Below the pieces are notes generated by a model. The model saw only the letters and a list, made by a program, of their open reading frames with translations, did no database searches and was not told the origin of the DNA. 9,923 nucleotides of DNA from Gammaproteobacteria bacterium (GTDB taxonomy: Bacteria > Pseudomonadota > Gammaproteobacteria > Steroidobacterales > GCA-2729495). Location of the stretch: contig JAUIEY010000057.1 in assembly GCA_030429685.1 (NCBI GenBank), positions 1 to 9,923 of the forward strand, written 5' to 3'. This document shows, one piece after another, positions 1-6,383 of this stretch. The position numbers and the translations under genes were made by a program. Within the stretch, counting starts at the first letter, position 1. Each line of letters begins with the position of its first letter.

Positions 1-420
1 CTGGCACAAAAAGTGCCGGTTAGCGGCGCGATTATCGTGACCACACCGCAGGACATTGCGCTGGCCGATGCCGTGCGCGGCATGCAGATGTTTGCCAAGG
101 TCAGTATTCCGGTGCTGGGGCTGGTGGAAAACATGAGCACCTTTGTCTGTCCTGCCTGCGGTGAAAGCACCGCGTTGTTCGGTCAGGGCGGCGGGGTGGC
201 AACGGCTGCCGAACACGGCATGGCCCTGCTGGGACAGCTACCGCTCGATCTGCGCATCCGCGAGGAAACCGACCGCGGCTGCCCGACCGTCGCGGCTGAG
301 CCGCAATCGCCCCAGGCGCTTGCTTTCAGCGATGTGGCGCTGAATGCGGCCGCGTTGCTGGCGCAGCGTCCGCGCGATTACAAAGGGGCGTTTGGCGGTA
401 TCAAGGTTGAGCAAAACTGA
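1..420 (+). CDS. apbC: Mrp/ApbC-family P-loop ATPase, Fe-S cluster carrier (C-terminal part, 5' truncated)
   Basis: The reading frame is open from base 1, so the gene begins before the window; 139 codons and a TGA stop are visible. The protein belongs to the Mrp/ApbC/NBP35 group of cytosolic P-loop ATPases, which bind a bridging [4Fe-4S] cluster between two subunits and pass it to apo-enzymes. Visible family features are the VTTPQD...LADAVRG stretch, then GLVENMS, and just after it a C-x-x-C pair (codons at 148-150 and 157-159) inside FVCPACGE, the expected cluster ligands, followed by a glycine run (FGQGGG). The Walker A motif lies outside the window. The tail ends in an ordinary way, with a D-Y-K segment near the C-terminus. 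dcd follows 12 bases downstream, and the dcd ribosome binding site overlaps this gene's stop codon, so the two are probably co-transcribed. The family assignment is strong; the symbol (apbC versus mrp) is a naming choice. Confidence 0.93.
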   Translation: MAQKVPVSGAIIVTTPQDIALADAVRGMQMFAKVSIPVLGLVENMSTFVCPACGESTALFGQGGGVATAAEHGMALLGQLPLDLRIREETDRGCPTVAAEPQSPQALAFSDVALNAAALLAQRPRDYKGAFGGIKVEQN

Positions 421-423
421 GGA
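419..423 (+). promoter_or_regulatory. Ribosome binding site of dcd
   Basis: GAGGA lies nine bases before the ATG at 433 and overlaps the TGA stop of the Mrp-family gene. It decides the start at 433 over the TTG at 430 and suggests that translation of the two genes is coupled. Confidence 0.6.
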
Positions 424-432
424 CAGATATTG

Positions 433-999
433 ATGAGCATTAAATCGGATCGTTGGATAAAGCGCATGGCTGCGGAGCACGGCATGATCGAGCCGTTTGA
501 GCCGGGGCAGGTGCGTGCCAGCGGTGAGCAGCGCATTGTTTCCTACGGTACTTCGAGCTATGGCTACGACGTGCGCTGTGCGGCGGACTTCAAAGTGTTT
601 ACTAATATCAATTCCGCCGTGGTCGACCCGAAGCAGTTTGACGAAAACAGTTTTGTGGATGTGCCTACCGATGTCTGCATCATCCCGCCCAATTCATTCG
701 CGCTGGCGCGCACCGTGGAATATTTTCGCATTCCGCGCAATGTGCTTACCGTGTGCCTGGGTAAATCAACCTATGCGCGCTGCGGGATCATCGTCAATGT
801 CACGCCGCTGGAGCCCGAATGGGAAGGGCATGTAACGCTGGAGTTTTCCAACACCACGCCGCTGCCGGCCAAGATTTACGCCAATGAAGGCGTGGCACAA
901 ATGCTGTTTTTCGAGTCGGATGAAATCTGCGAAACCTCTTACGCCGACCGCGCCGGCAAGTATCAGGGGCAGACGGGCGTGACCTTGCCCAAGGCCTGA
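433..999 (+). CDS. dcd: dCTP deaminase
   Basis: This cytosolic trimeric enzyme deaminates dCTP to dUTP and ammonia, supplying dUTP that dUTPase converts to dUMP for thymidylate synthesis. The 188-residue product matches the Pseudomonas-type form closely from end to end. It has SSYGYDVRCA near residues 41-50, IIPPNSFALARTVEYF near 83-98, the nucleotide-binding GKSTYARCG at 110-118, and TLEFSN with the likely catalytic glutamate at 137. It ends in GKYQGQTGVTLPKA. I chose the ATG at 433 rather than the TTG one codon upstream, because 433 gives the usual N-terminus MSIKSDRWI and sits nine bases after a GAGGA ribosome binding site (419-423) that overlaps the stop of the upstream Mrp gene. It is probably translated from the same message as that gene. 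The gene ends four bases from the end of the convergent DUF3108 gene. Nothing appears broken. Confidence 0.97.
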   Translation: MSIKSDRWIKRMAAEHGMIEPFEPGQVRASGEQRIVSYGTSSYGYDVRCAADFKVFTNINSAVVDPKQFDENSFVDVPTDVCIIPPNSFALARTVEYFRIPRNVLTVCLGKSTYARCGIIVNVTPLEPEWEGHVTLEFSNTTPLPAKIYANEGVAQMLFFESDEICETSYADRAGKYQGQTGVTLPKA

Positions 1000-1003
1000 G
1001 GCT

Positions 1004-1843
1004 CTATTCGCCCGGATCCGCGCCGGCCAGTGTCACCAGTTTGGCTTTTGATGTGACGGCAGTCTCGCCATCCTTAAGTTGCTCCATTTGCACCGGCAGA
1101 TAGCCTGTGTCGCGTGCGTACCAGATGCGTGTGCTGCGGCTGGAGCCGGTGCGCTGGCGCAAATAGCGCACCGTGTCGAAACTGCCGGCCGGCGTGTCGA
1201 TGCGCTCCTCGGCCTCGAAGGTATAAGTGTATTCGCGCAGCTGATTTTTCTCGGCAACGCGCATGTCGCGGGGATGCAGGCCATTGCGCAGATCCATAAT
1301 AACCACTACGTCGGCGCTGATGCGGTCATAAATGTCCTCGCCGAGCTGCAATTCGGTGGCGCTGCCCTCGTGCACACTGGCGGCGGTAAGGTTGTCCCAG
1401 TCAAATCTGATTGAGCCGGTGTCCTCGCCGGATTTTTTGCCCGAATCAAGCTCGTATTGCAGGGATACCACGCGGTCGTCGCGGTAGTGGAAATCCGACT
1501 GTTCCAGTAATTCGCGGGCCATGAACAACCGCGTCAGGCCGCGTGCCCGGGTGGTGGCCACGATGCGGTAGTGGTCGGCCGTGGCGGTTTCCTGCAGGCG
1601 CAACTGCAGTGTGCCGCCCAAAGCGCCGAAGCGCAGGTCGTAGTCGATGGCAAAAGTGCCGGGTCGCAATGCCGGTTGCGGCTCGCTTGCCGGGGCGGCG
1701 CCAGCGTCTGCCGGCTGCCGGGCTGCCACTGGTTGCAGTTCTATTGCCGGTGAGGTGACGTTCGCGTCGGTATCGGGGCCGGGCGCACCGGCAGCCAGGG
1801 CGGCCGGCAGCAGTGCCAGCAGGCATGCGGCCAGGCAATTCAA
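1004..1843 (-). CDS. DUF3108 domain-containing exported protein
   Basis: The function is unknown. The product is a predicted periplasmic protein of 279 residues. It starts with a hydrophobic signal segment (LLALLPAALAAGA, residues 8-20), followed by a proline/alanine-rich low-complexity linker (about 20-62). A beta-rich DUF3108 domain fills the rest, with alternating strands such as FAIDYDLRFGALGGTLQLRL and a late TPAGSFDTVRY...IWYARDTGYLPVQ block that is typical of the family. The chosen start is TTG at 1843-1841. It overlaps the purN stop as TTGA and has an AAGGA ribosome binding site about nine bases before it. The frame stays open for 90 codons upstream through purN, but that part is arginine-rich shadow sequence. 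The signal peptide from this start has no positive charge in its n-region, which is odd and leaves the start slightly uncertain. As I recall, a DUF3108 gene follows purN in pseudomonads too, so this is a conserved neighbour of unclear relevance to purines. Confidence 0.85.
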   Translation of the reverse strand: MNCLAACLLALLPAALAAGAPGPDTDANVTSPAIELQPVAARQPADAGAAPASEPQPALRPGTFAIDYDLRFGALGGTLQLRLQETATADHYRIVATTRARGLTRLFMARELLEQSDFHYRDDRVVSLQYELDSGKKSGEDTGSIRFDWDNLTAASVHEGSATELQLGEDIYDRISADVVVIMDLRNGLHPRDMRVAEKNQLREYTYTFEAEERIDTPAGSFDTVRYLRQRTGSSRSTRIWYARDTGYLPVQMEQLKDGETAVTSKAKLVTLAGADPGE

Positions 1844-2520
1844 CCGTGTTGGTCCTTTAGTTCGGTGGTTTCGTCGATGATCGCGGGCGCGGTCAATGGC
1901 CGCCCGTCCAGCCAGGGTTGCTGCTCGCGAAATTCCAGTTTGCCTTCTGCCAGCCATTGAATGCATAACGGATAAATACGGTATTCCCCGGTTTGGACAC
2001 GTTCGCGCAGGCTCTGTTCCGTCTCGCCGGGATGAATTTTTACCCGATACTGCAGTACCGGCGGGCCGGCATCCAGTTCGGGGATTACCAGATGCACGGT
2101 GGTGCCGTGCCATGTTTCACCGGCCGCCAGTGCGCGCCGGTAGGTATGCAGGCCCGGGTAAGCCGGCAACAAAGAAGGGTGCACGTTCAGCATACGGCCG
2201 GCGAAATGTTCGACCGTGCGGTCAGCAATAATGCGCATATAGCCTGCCAGTACTACCAGGTCCGGATCGATATGCCGCAGTTGGCGGTGCAGTTCCGCGT
2301 CATAGTCTGTGCGGTCAGCAAAGCTGTGGAAATCCAGCCGATAGGTCACGATGCCGGCCTGTTCGGCGCGCTGCAGACCGTAAGCGTCAGGATTGTCGCT
2401 GAGCACGGCGATCAGTTCAGCATTGAGCCGTCCGGCTGCAACGGCATCAATAATTGCCTGTAAATTGGTGCCGCTGCCCGATATCAGCACCGCGACGCGA
2501 AGTTTGCCGGTGTCATTCAC
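1840..2520 (-). CDS. purN: Phosphoribosylglycinamide formyltransferase (GAR transformylase)
   Basis: The enzyme transfers a formyl group from 10-formyltetrahydrofolate to GAR in the third step of purine synthesis, in the cytosol. The 226-residue product carries the N-terminal phosphate-binding VLISGSGTNLQAI (residues 11-23), the catalytic asparagine and histidine in LNVHPSLLPAYPG (N112, H114) and the catalytic aspartate in PELDAGP (D150). These correspond to N106, H108 and D144 of the E. coli enzyme. The residues after about 195 (FREQQPWLDGRPLTAPA...) form a C-terminal tail. The start is GTG at 2520-2518, with AGGA about eight bases before it; it lies 15 bases after the purM stop, so purM and purN form an operon. 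Its last codons overlap the TTG start of the DUF3108 gene. All key residues are present. Confidence 0.97.
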   Translation of the reverse strand: MNDTGKLRVAVLISGSGTNLQAIIDAVAAGRLNAELIAVLSDNPDAYGLQRAEQAGIVTYRLDFHSFADRTDYDAELHRQLRHIDPDLVVLAGYMRIIADRTVEHFAGRMLNVHPSLLPAYPGLHTYRRALAAGETWHGTTVHLVIPELDAGPPVLQYRVKIHPGETEQSLRERVQTGEYRIYPLCIQWLAEGKLEFREQQPWLDGRPLTAPAIIDETTELKDQHG

Positions 2521-2535
2521 GCCGCGTGTCCTGAA

Positions 2536-3570
2536 TCAGGGTGCGGTGTGAACCAGGCCCGTGCCGGGTACAACGGTGCCGATTTCCAGCGCGGTCTCGC
2601 CGGCGTCCTGCAGGATGCGGATGGCGGTCTTTGCATCTTCCGCAGCCACCATCAGCATCATGCCAATGCCGCAGTTGAAGGTGCGCAGCATTTCGCTGTC
2701 GGCGACATTGCCCTGCTGTTGCAACCAGTCAAAGATAGCGGGGCGCTGCCATGCGCTGGTCCGGATGCGGGCATCTACGCCGGCGTGCAGGACCCGCACC
2801 AGATTTTCCGGAATGCCGCCACCGGTGATGTGAGCAATGGCCTTAACATCAATTTTTTCAATTAGTTGCAGTATAGATTTAACGTAAATCCGCGTCGGTG
2901 TAAGCAGCTCCCTGCCGAGGGTGCCCGAGCCAAAGGGAGCCTGCAGGTCGCTGCCGCTGTCGCGGATAATTTTGCGAATCAGCGAATAGCCGTTGGAGTG
3001 CGGCCCGGATGAAGTCAGGCCGATAATGACATCACCTGCCGTGAGCAAGCTGCCGTCTATGATGGCGGACTTTTCTACCACGCCGACCGCAAAACCCGCC
3101 AGGTCATAATCGTCGGCGGCATACATGCCCGGCATTTCCGCTGTTTCTCCGCCTATCAGTGCCGCACCTGCCTGCCGGCAGCCCGCGGCTATGCCACTGA
3201 TGACTTCGGCGGCCACCTGCTCATCGAGTCTGCCGCAGCCGAAATAGTCGAGGAAAAACAATGGTTCCGCACCAAGAACTGCAATATCGTTCACGCACAT
3301 GGCAACCAGATCGATGCCGACGGTGTCGTGAATGCCGCTGTCTATGGCCAGCCGCAGTTTGGTGCCGACCCCGTCAGTACCTGAGACCAGCACCGGCTCG
3401 CGATACTTGCCCTGCGGCAGCTCAAACAGGCCACCGAAGCCGCCGATGTTGCCCAGTACACCGTCGCGCGCGGTGGCCTTGACCAGCGGTTTGATCCGGT
3501 CGACCAGGCGGTTGCCGGCATCGATGTCGACCCCGGCGTCTTTATAGGTCGCTGCACGGTTATTTGTCAT
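2536..3570 (-). CDS. purM: Phosphoribosylformylglycinamidine cyclo-ligase (AIR synthetase)
   Basis: The enzyme closes the imidazole ring, converting FGAM and ATP to AIR in the fifth step of purine synthesis. The 344-residue cytosolic protein has the family's usual length. Its motifs appear in order: the glycine-rich segment VLGNIGGFGGLF (38-49), SGTDGVGTKLRLA (63-75), IDLVAMCVNDI (86-96), GGETAEMPGMY (140-150), SSGPHSNGYSLIRK (187-200), AHITGGGIPENL (246-257) and FNCGIGM (298-304). The ATG start at 3570 gives a normal N-terminus; the ribosome binding site before it is weak (GGGA, six bases away). It is the first gene of the purM-purN-DUF3108 operon and is divergent from the DUF2066 gene. I saw no recognisable PurR operator in the short upstream region, so the sequence shows no purine-responsive control. 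Confidence 0.98.
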   Translation of the reverse strand: MTNNRAATYKDAGVDIDAGNRLVDRIKPLVKATARDGVLGNIGGFGGLFELPQGKYREPVLVSGTDGVGTKLRLAIDSGIHDTVGIDLVAMCVNDIAVLGAEPLFFLDYFGCGRLDEQVAAEVISGIAAGCRQAGAALIGGETAEMPGMYAADDYDLAGFAVGVVEKSAIIDGSLLTAGDVIIGLTSSGPHSNGYSLIRKIIRDSGSDLQAPFGSGTLGRELLTPTRIYVKSILQLIEKIDVKAIAHITGGGIPENLVRVLHAGVDARIRTSAWQRPAIFDWLQQQGNVADSEMLRTFNCGIGMMLMVAAEDAKTAIRILQDAGETALEIGTVVPGTGLVHTAP

Positions 3571-3613
3571 TCTGGATCCCGTCCGGGCAGGCGCATGTGG
3601 CCCGGCTGAACCG

Positions 3614-3619
3614 TATAAT
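3614..3619 (+). promoter_or_regulatory. Candidate -10 element (TATAAT) for the DUF2066-phosphatidyltransferase-hda operon
   Basis: A perfect TATAAT stands out in otherwise GC-rich sequence within the 51-base divergent gap. No good -35 hexamer lies at 17 bases; GCGCAT occupies 3591-3596. Transcription would be expected to begin around 3625-3628, at or just after the first ATG of the DUF2066 frame. That implies either a nearly leaderless message or a later start codon. Confidence 0.45.
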
Positions 3620-3645
3620 AAATGACGATGAAGCCTCAGTCACAA
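3615..3645 (-). promoter_or_regulatory. Candidate purM promoter overlapping the divergent -10 element
   Basis: Read on the minus strand, TATTAT (3620-3615) could serve as a -10 element, with TTGTGA (3645-3640) as a -35 element 19 bases upstream, a longer spacer than ideal. Transcription would start about 38 bases before the purM ATG. It shares bases with the opposite-strand TATAAT, so the two promoters would compete for polymerase. This is inference from hexamer matches only. Confidence 0.35.
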
Positions 3646-4728
3646 AGAATGTCCGCGTTGGCGGATCTCATGCAGCGCGGATGTTTGCTGCTGCTGCTCG
3701 CGCTTGTCTGCACAGTGCCCGCGCATGCGGTGCGGGTCGAGAGTATTTATTCGGCCGAAACAGAGATGCCCGCCGGCAACAATGCACTCGGACGGGCCTT
3801 TGAGCAGGCGTTATCGCGGGTGCTGGTCAAGGTTACCGGTATGTCGAGTCTGGGGTCGCCGGCCGCGCGTCGCAGTCTTACCACGGACGCCGCGGCACTG
3901 GTGCGCCAGTACAGCCGGTTGGCCGACAACCGCATCCGGGTGGATTTCGACGGTGCGGCTGTGCGGCGTCTGCTGGACAGCGCCGGTCAGCCCGTGTGGG
4001 GCGCGGACCGCCCCCTGCTGGCTGTCTGGTACGCCATTGACGCCGGTAACGGCCAGCGCGAAATATTGTCCGGCGAAGCGGAGCCGGCGCGTCGCGGCCG
4101 CATCGACGCGCGCGATAGCCTGCGTGAACAATTGCTGGCCGCTGCCGAGGAGCGCGGTCTGCCCGTGGTGCTGCCGCTGGTGGACGCTGAGGATCTGGGA
4201 CGGGTGTCGTTCGCCGATGTGTGGGGTGATTTTCGCGAGCCATTGCTGGCGGCTTCGCGCCGTTACGGGGCCGATGCGGTGCTGATTGGCCGCGCGCGCA
4301 GCCGCGCCGCGGACGCCGGGCGGGTGCGCTGGACCCTGGCCACCCGCAACGACTATCAGGTCTGGGAAGGCAGCGTCAGTGACGGGCCGGTGCGCGCCGC
4401 CGAATATTTGTCGCAGCGGCTGGCAACTTTTGCCGATGCCTCCGGTGCCTTGCATGTGGTGATTGCCAATGTCGGCAGTCTGGACGATTTTGGCCGTATC
4501 AGCCGCTATTTGCGTTCCCTGAGCATCATCGAGGATGCGACGGTGGCTGCAGTGCGTGCGGATAACGTGGAGTTTGAGTTGCAGGTTCGTGGTGACCGGG
4601 CGCGCCTGCGTGCGACGCTGGCTGCCAACAGCCTGCTGGCAGAAATTCCCGATGCCGCATTGCCGGCGAGCGGCCGGCGCCCTGATCTGAGTTATCGCTG
4701 GACCGGCAGAGACCAGCCTGCACCATGA
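3622..4728 (+). CDS. DUF2066 domain-containing exported protein
   Basis: The function is unknown. From the first ATG the product is 368 residues, with a hydrophobic signal sequence (CLLLLLALVCTVPAHA, residues 21-36) and a probable signal peptidase I cut after AHA, so it is probably periplasmic. The mature part begins with a segment typical of DUF2066 proteins: AFEQALSRVLVKVTGMSSL, then a W/Y-containing block around LAVWYAID and later a WTLATRNDYQVWEGSV repeat-like beta region. The start is uncertain. In-frame ATGs lie at 3622, 3628, 3649 and 3670, and none has a strong ribosome binding site. A TATAAT at 3614-3619 argues against 3622 unless the message starts elsewhere. The ATG at 3670 gives a compact 20-residue signal peptide (MQRGCLLLLLALVCTVPAHA) after a weak GGCGGA. 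The stop overlaps the next gene's start as ATGA, so the two are co-translated. As I recall, DUF2066 genes also lie next to purM in pseudomonads. Confidence 0.85.
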   Translation: MTMKPQSQRMSALADLMQRGCLLLLLALVCTVPAHAVRVESIYSAETEMPAGNNALGRAFEQALSRVLVKVTGMSSLGSPAARRSLTTDAAALVRQYSRLADNRIRVDFDGAAVRRLLDSAGQPVWGADRPLLAVWYAIDAGNGQREILSGEAEPARRGRIDARDSLREQLLAAAEERGLPVVLPLVDAEDLGRVSFADVWGDFREPLLAASRRYGADAVLIGRARSRAADAGRVRWTLATRNDYQVWEGSVSDGPVRAAEYLSQRLATFADASGALHVVIANVGSLDDFGRISRYLRSLSIIEDATVAAVRADNVEFELQVRGDRARLRATLAANSLLAEIPDAALPASGRRPDLSYRWTGRDQPAP

Positions 4729-5285
4729 GCCTGCTGCGTCCGGCGCACATTCCCAACCTGATCTGTGTGTTGCGGATTTTGCTGGTCGTACCCATTGTGC
4801 TGCTGCTGCTCGACGGGCGCTATACCGAAGCGCTGGTGCTGATCGTGCTGGCAGGGCTTTCGGACGGGCTGGACGGGTTTCTCGCGCGGCGCTTCAACTG
4901 GACATCCCGTATTGGCGGTCTGCTTGATCCGCTGGCCGACAAGTTGTTGTTCGTGTCAGTGTTTGCTTCGCTGAGCTGGACCGGTCTGGTGCCGGCCTGG
5001 TTATTCGCCGTGGTGATCGGACGGGACGTGATCATTGTGGCCGGCGCGACGGCCTACGAATTTCTGATCGGTCCTGTGGAGCCTGATCCGTCCCGTGTCG
5101 GCAAGCTCAATACGGTAATGGCGCTGCTGTACCTGCTATTCGTCATGACGAATCAGATTTACGGCTGGCCACCGGCGGTGAGCATTCTGGTAACCGGCGC
5201 CGGCGTATTCGTTATCAGCCTGGTCAGCGGTCTTGATTATGTGCTGACCTGGAGCCGGCTGGCGCTGCGGTCGCGCACTGCCTGA
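4725..5285 (+). CDS. CDP-alcohol phosphatidyltransferase family protein (PgsA- or cardiolipin synthase-like)
   Basis: This is an integral inner-membrane enzyme of 186 residues with several hydrophobic helices (about 8-30, 36-48, 75-105, 123-141 and 149-170). It carries the complete family signature D-x2-D-G-x2-A-R-x8-G-x3-D-x3-D: D47, D50, G51, A54, R55, G64, D68 and D72. These residues coordinate the metal and bind the CDP moiety, and they transfer a phosphatidyl group from CDP-diacylglycerol to an alcohol. The acceptor cannot be fixed from sequence. Glycerol-3-phosphate (PgsA) and phosphatidylglycerol (cardiolipin synthase of the CRLS1 type) are the main options. The GRDVIIVAG...GKLNT segment reminds me more of the cardiolipin-synthase type, but this is from memory. 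The ATG overlaps the DUF2066 stop by four bases (ATGA), and hda begins 18 bases after its stop. The family call is secure; the substrate is not. Confidence 0.9.
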   Translation: MSLLRPAHIPNLICVLRILLVVPIVLLLLDGRYTEALVLIVLAGLSDGLDGFLARRFNWTSRIGGLLDPLADKLLFVSVFASLSWTGLVPAWLFAVVIGRDVIIVAGATAYEFLIGPVEPDPSRVGKLNTVMALLYLLFVMTNQIYGWPPAVSILVTGAGVFVISLVSGLDYVLTWSRLALRSRTA

Positions 5286-5303
5286 AGCAGGGCATTCCCG
5301 TTT

Positions 5304-6005
5304 ATGCAGCAACTCCCACTTGAAATCAGGCTGGCCGATTTTGCCTTGTTTGCGACGTACTTTGCCGGTCCGAATCAAGCCGCGGTCCAGGCCCTGCAGC
5401 AGGCTGCGCAGGCAGAGGGACCTCAGGTGCACTGGTTGTGGGGCAGGTCGGGCAGCGGTCGTTCCCATCTGTTGCAGGCTAGCGTTGCGGCAGCCGCCGG
5501 TCAGGGCAGGCGCTGCGCCTGGCTGCCGCTGGCCGGGCCGGCCGGAATGGATCCCGCGGTACTGGAAGGCATGGGCAACCTGGATTTACTGTGCGTTGAT
5601 GATGCTGATAGCGTTGCGGCTGAGGCCGGCTGGGAACGGGCTTTGTTTCGCGTATACGAAGAATTGCGCGGCACCGGCGGGCGGTTGGTGCTGAGCGCGT
5701 CCTGTGCGCCGGGTGATGCCGGTTTTGCCTTGCCCGACCTGGCCTCGCGGCTGGCTTCAGGGCCTACCTGGCGCTTGCGCGAGCTCGCAGATGAGGAATT
5801 ACAGCAGGCACTGCAATTGCGGGCGCAGTGGCGCGGCCTCGAATTGTCGGATGAAGCGGCTGCCTATCTGCTGCGACGGGTCACGCGGGCGACAGATGCG
5901 CTGTTTGCGTTGCTCGATGTGGCCGACCGGGCAGCGCTGGCCGCACAGCGACGGCTGACAATACCGTTTCTCAGGTCAGTGCTGGAAAGCGATAATGCAA
6001 ATTGA
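5304..6005 (+). CDS. hda: DnaA regulatory inactivator Hda (DnaA-like AAA+ protein)
   Basis: Hda binds the DNA-loaded beta sliding clamp and stimulates hydrolysis of ATP bound to DnaA, preventing re-initiation of replication. The 233-residue product is full length for the family. It starts with a clamp-binding peptide, QLPLEI (residues 3-8). The P-loop GRSGSGRS (47-54) has arginine instead of the usual lysine, as in E. coli Hda. A Walker B-like LLCVDDAD (95-102) follows, then LPDLASRL (143-150), whose R149 corresponds to the arginine finger needed to trigger DnaA-ATP hydrolysis, and a C-terminal AAA+ lid with RRLTIPFLRSVL (216-227). The start is ATG at 5304 with a modest GCAGGG 11 bases upstream. 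It is the third gene after DUF2066 and the phosphatidyltransferase, and it ends six bases from the end of the convergent small membrane protein gene. A generic DnaA-like loader is possible but less likely, given the N-terminal clamp motif and short length. Confidence 0.93.
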   Translation: MQQLPLEIRLADFALFATYFAGPNQAAVQALQQAAQAEGPQVHWLWGRSGSGRSHLLQASVAAAAGQGRRCAWLPLAGPAGMDPAVLEGMGNLDLLCVDDADSVAAEAGWERALFRVYEELRGTGGRLVLSASCAPGDAGFALPDLASRLASGPTWRLRELADEELQQALQLRAQWRGLELSDEAAAYLLRRVTRATDALFALLDVADRAALAAQRRLTIPFLRSVLESDNAN

Positions 6006-6019
6006 AGGCGGTTAGCCTT
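6005..6019. terminator. Small hairpin between the convergent hda and DUF2069-like genes (possible weak terminator)
   Basis: AAGGC (6005-6009) can pair with GCCTT (6015-6019) around a five-base loop, and the stem spans both stop codons. The stem has only five pairs and no T-run follows on either strand, so intrinsic termination is doubtful. No better terminator is visible at this junction. Confidence 0.25.
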
Positions 6020-6365
6020 GCGGTGCGCGGCGACCGGCATCGAGCGCCGCAATAAATACTGCAATAGATATGACCGCAATGATCATCCCCTGCGCCGGGT
6101 TGTCCAGGTTGGCAACAATATCCATCACGCCTATTACGGCAAACGGGATCATGCACAAGGCTGTGATCCCGGACCAGTTACGCATGCGCGCGCGCACCGC
6201 GAACACCAGCAGGGCAGGTACTGCGGCGCCGCTTAACAGCGAATAGAACAGGCCGAAGGTGGGCGCACTGCTGTGCAGCCACCAAGGCAATGCGAACATC
6301 AGGGCGATCAATCCGACTACCACGATGGTGATGCTGAGCCTGGCAGACCCGCTGTGCTGGTTCAC
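6012..6365 (-). CDS. Small four-helix membrane protein, probably DUF2069 family
   Basis: The product is 117 residues with four predicted membrane helices (about 10-28, 37-57, 65-86 and 92-109), short charged loops (RARMRNW at 58-64) and a basic C-terminus. I place it in DUF2069 mainly by topology, length and position. As I recall, such a protein follows the WrbA-type gene in pseudomonads, so the family name is tentative and the function is unknown. The start is GTG at 6365 with a strong ribosome binding site (GAGGAGGAG) about five bases upstream. It lies 18 bases after the wrbA stop and is the last gene of the run that starts at proS. It could instead be an unrelated small inner-membrane protein. 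Confidence 0.8.
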   Translation of the reverse strand: MNQHSGSARLSITIVVVGLIALMFALPWWLHSSAPTFGLFYSLLSGAAVPALLVFAVRARMRNWSGITALCMIPFAVIGVMDIVANLDNPAQGMIIAVISIAVFIAALDAGRRAPQG

Positions 6366-6383
6366 AAACTCCTCCTCACGGCG

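Noticed and set aside
1844..2113. Upstream 90-codon extension of the DUF3108 frame
   Set aside because: It runs through purN in another frame, is arginine-rich without a family match, and would place the signal peptide in the middle of the protein.
1993..2463. A 156-codon plus-strand frame opposite purN
   Set aside because: It is entirely within purN, which has all its catalytic residues; no motif or convincing start context.
3811..4455. A 214-codon minus-strand frame opposite the DUF2066 gene
   Set aside because: It is fully antisense to a gene with a signal peptide and family features; its own sequence has no recognisable domain.
5348..5460. Hda P-loop with arginine instead of lysine, as a possible inactivating mutation
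   Set aside because: E. coli Hda has the same arginine at this place, so it is a family trait rather than a defect.
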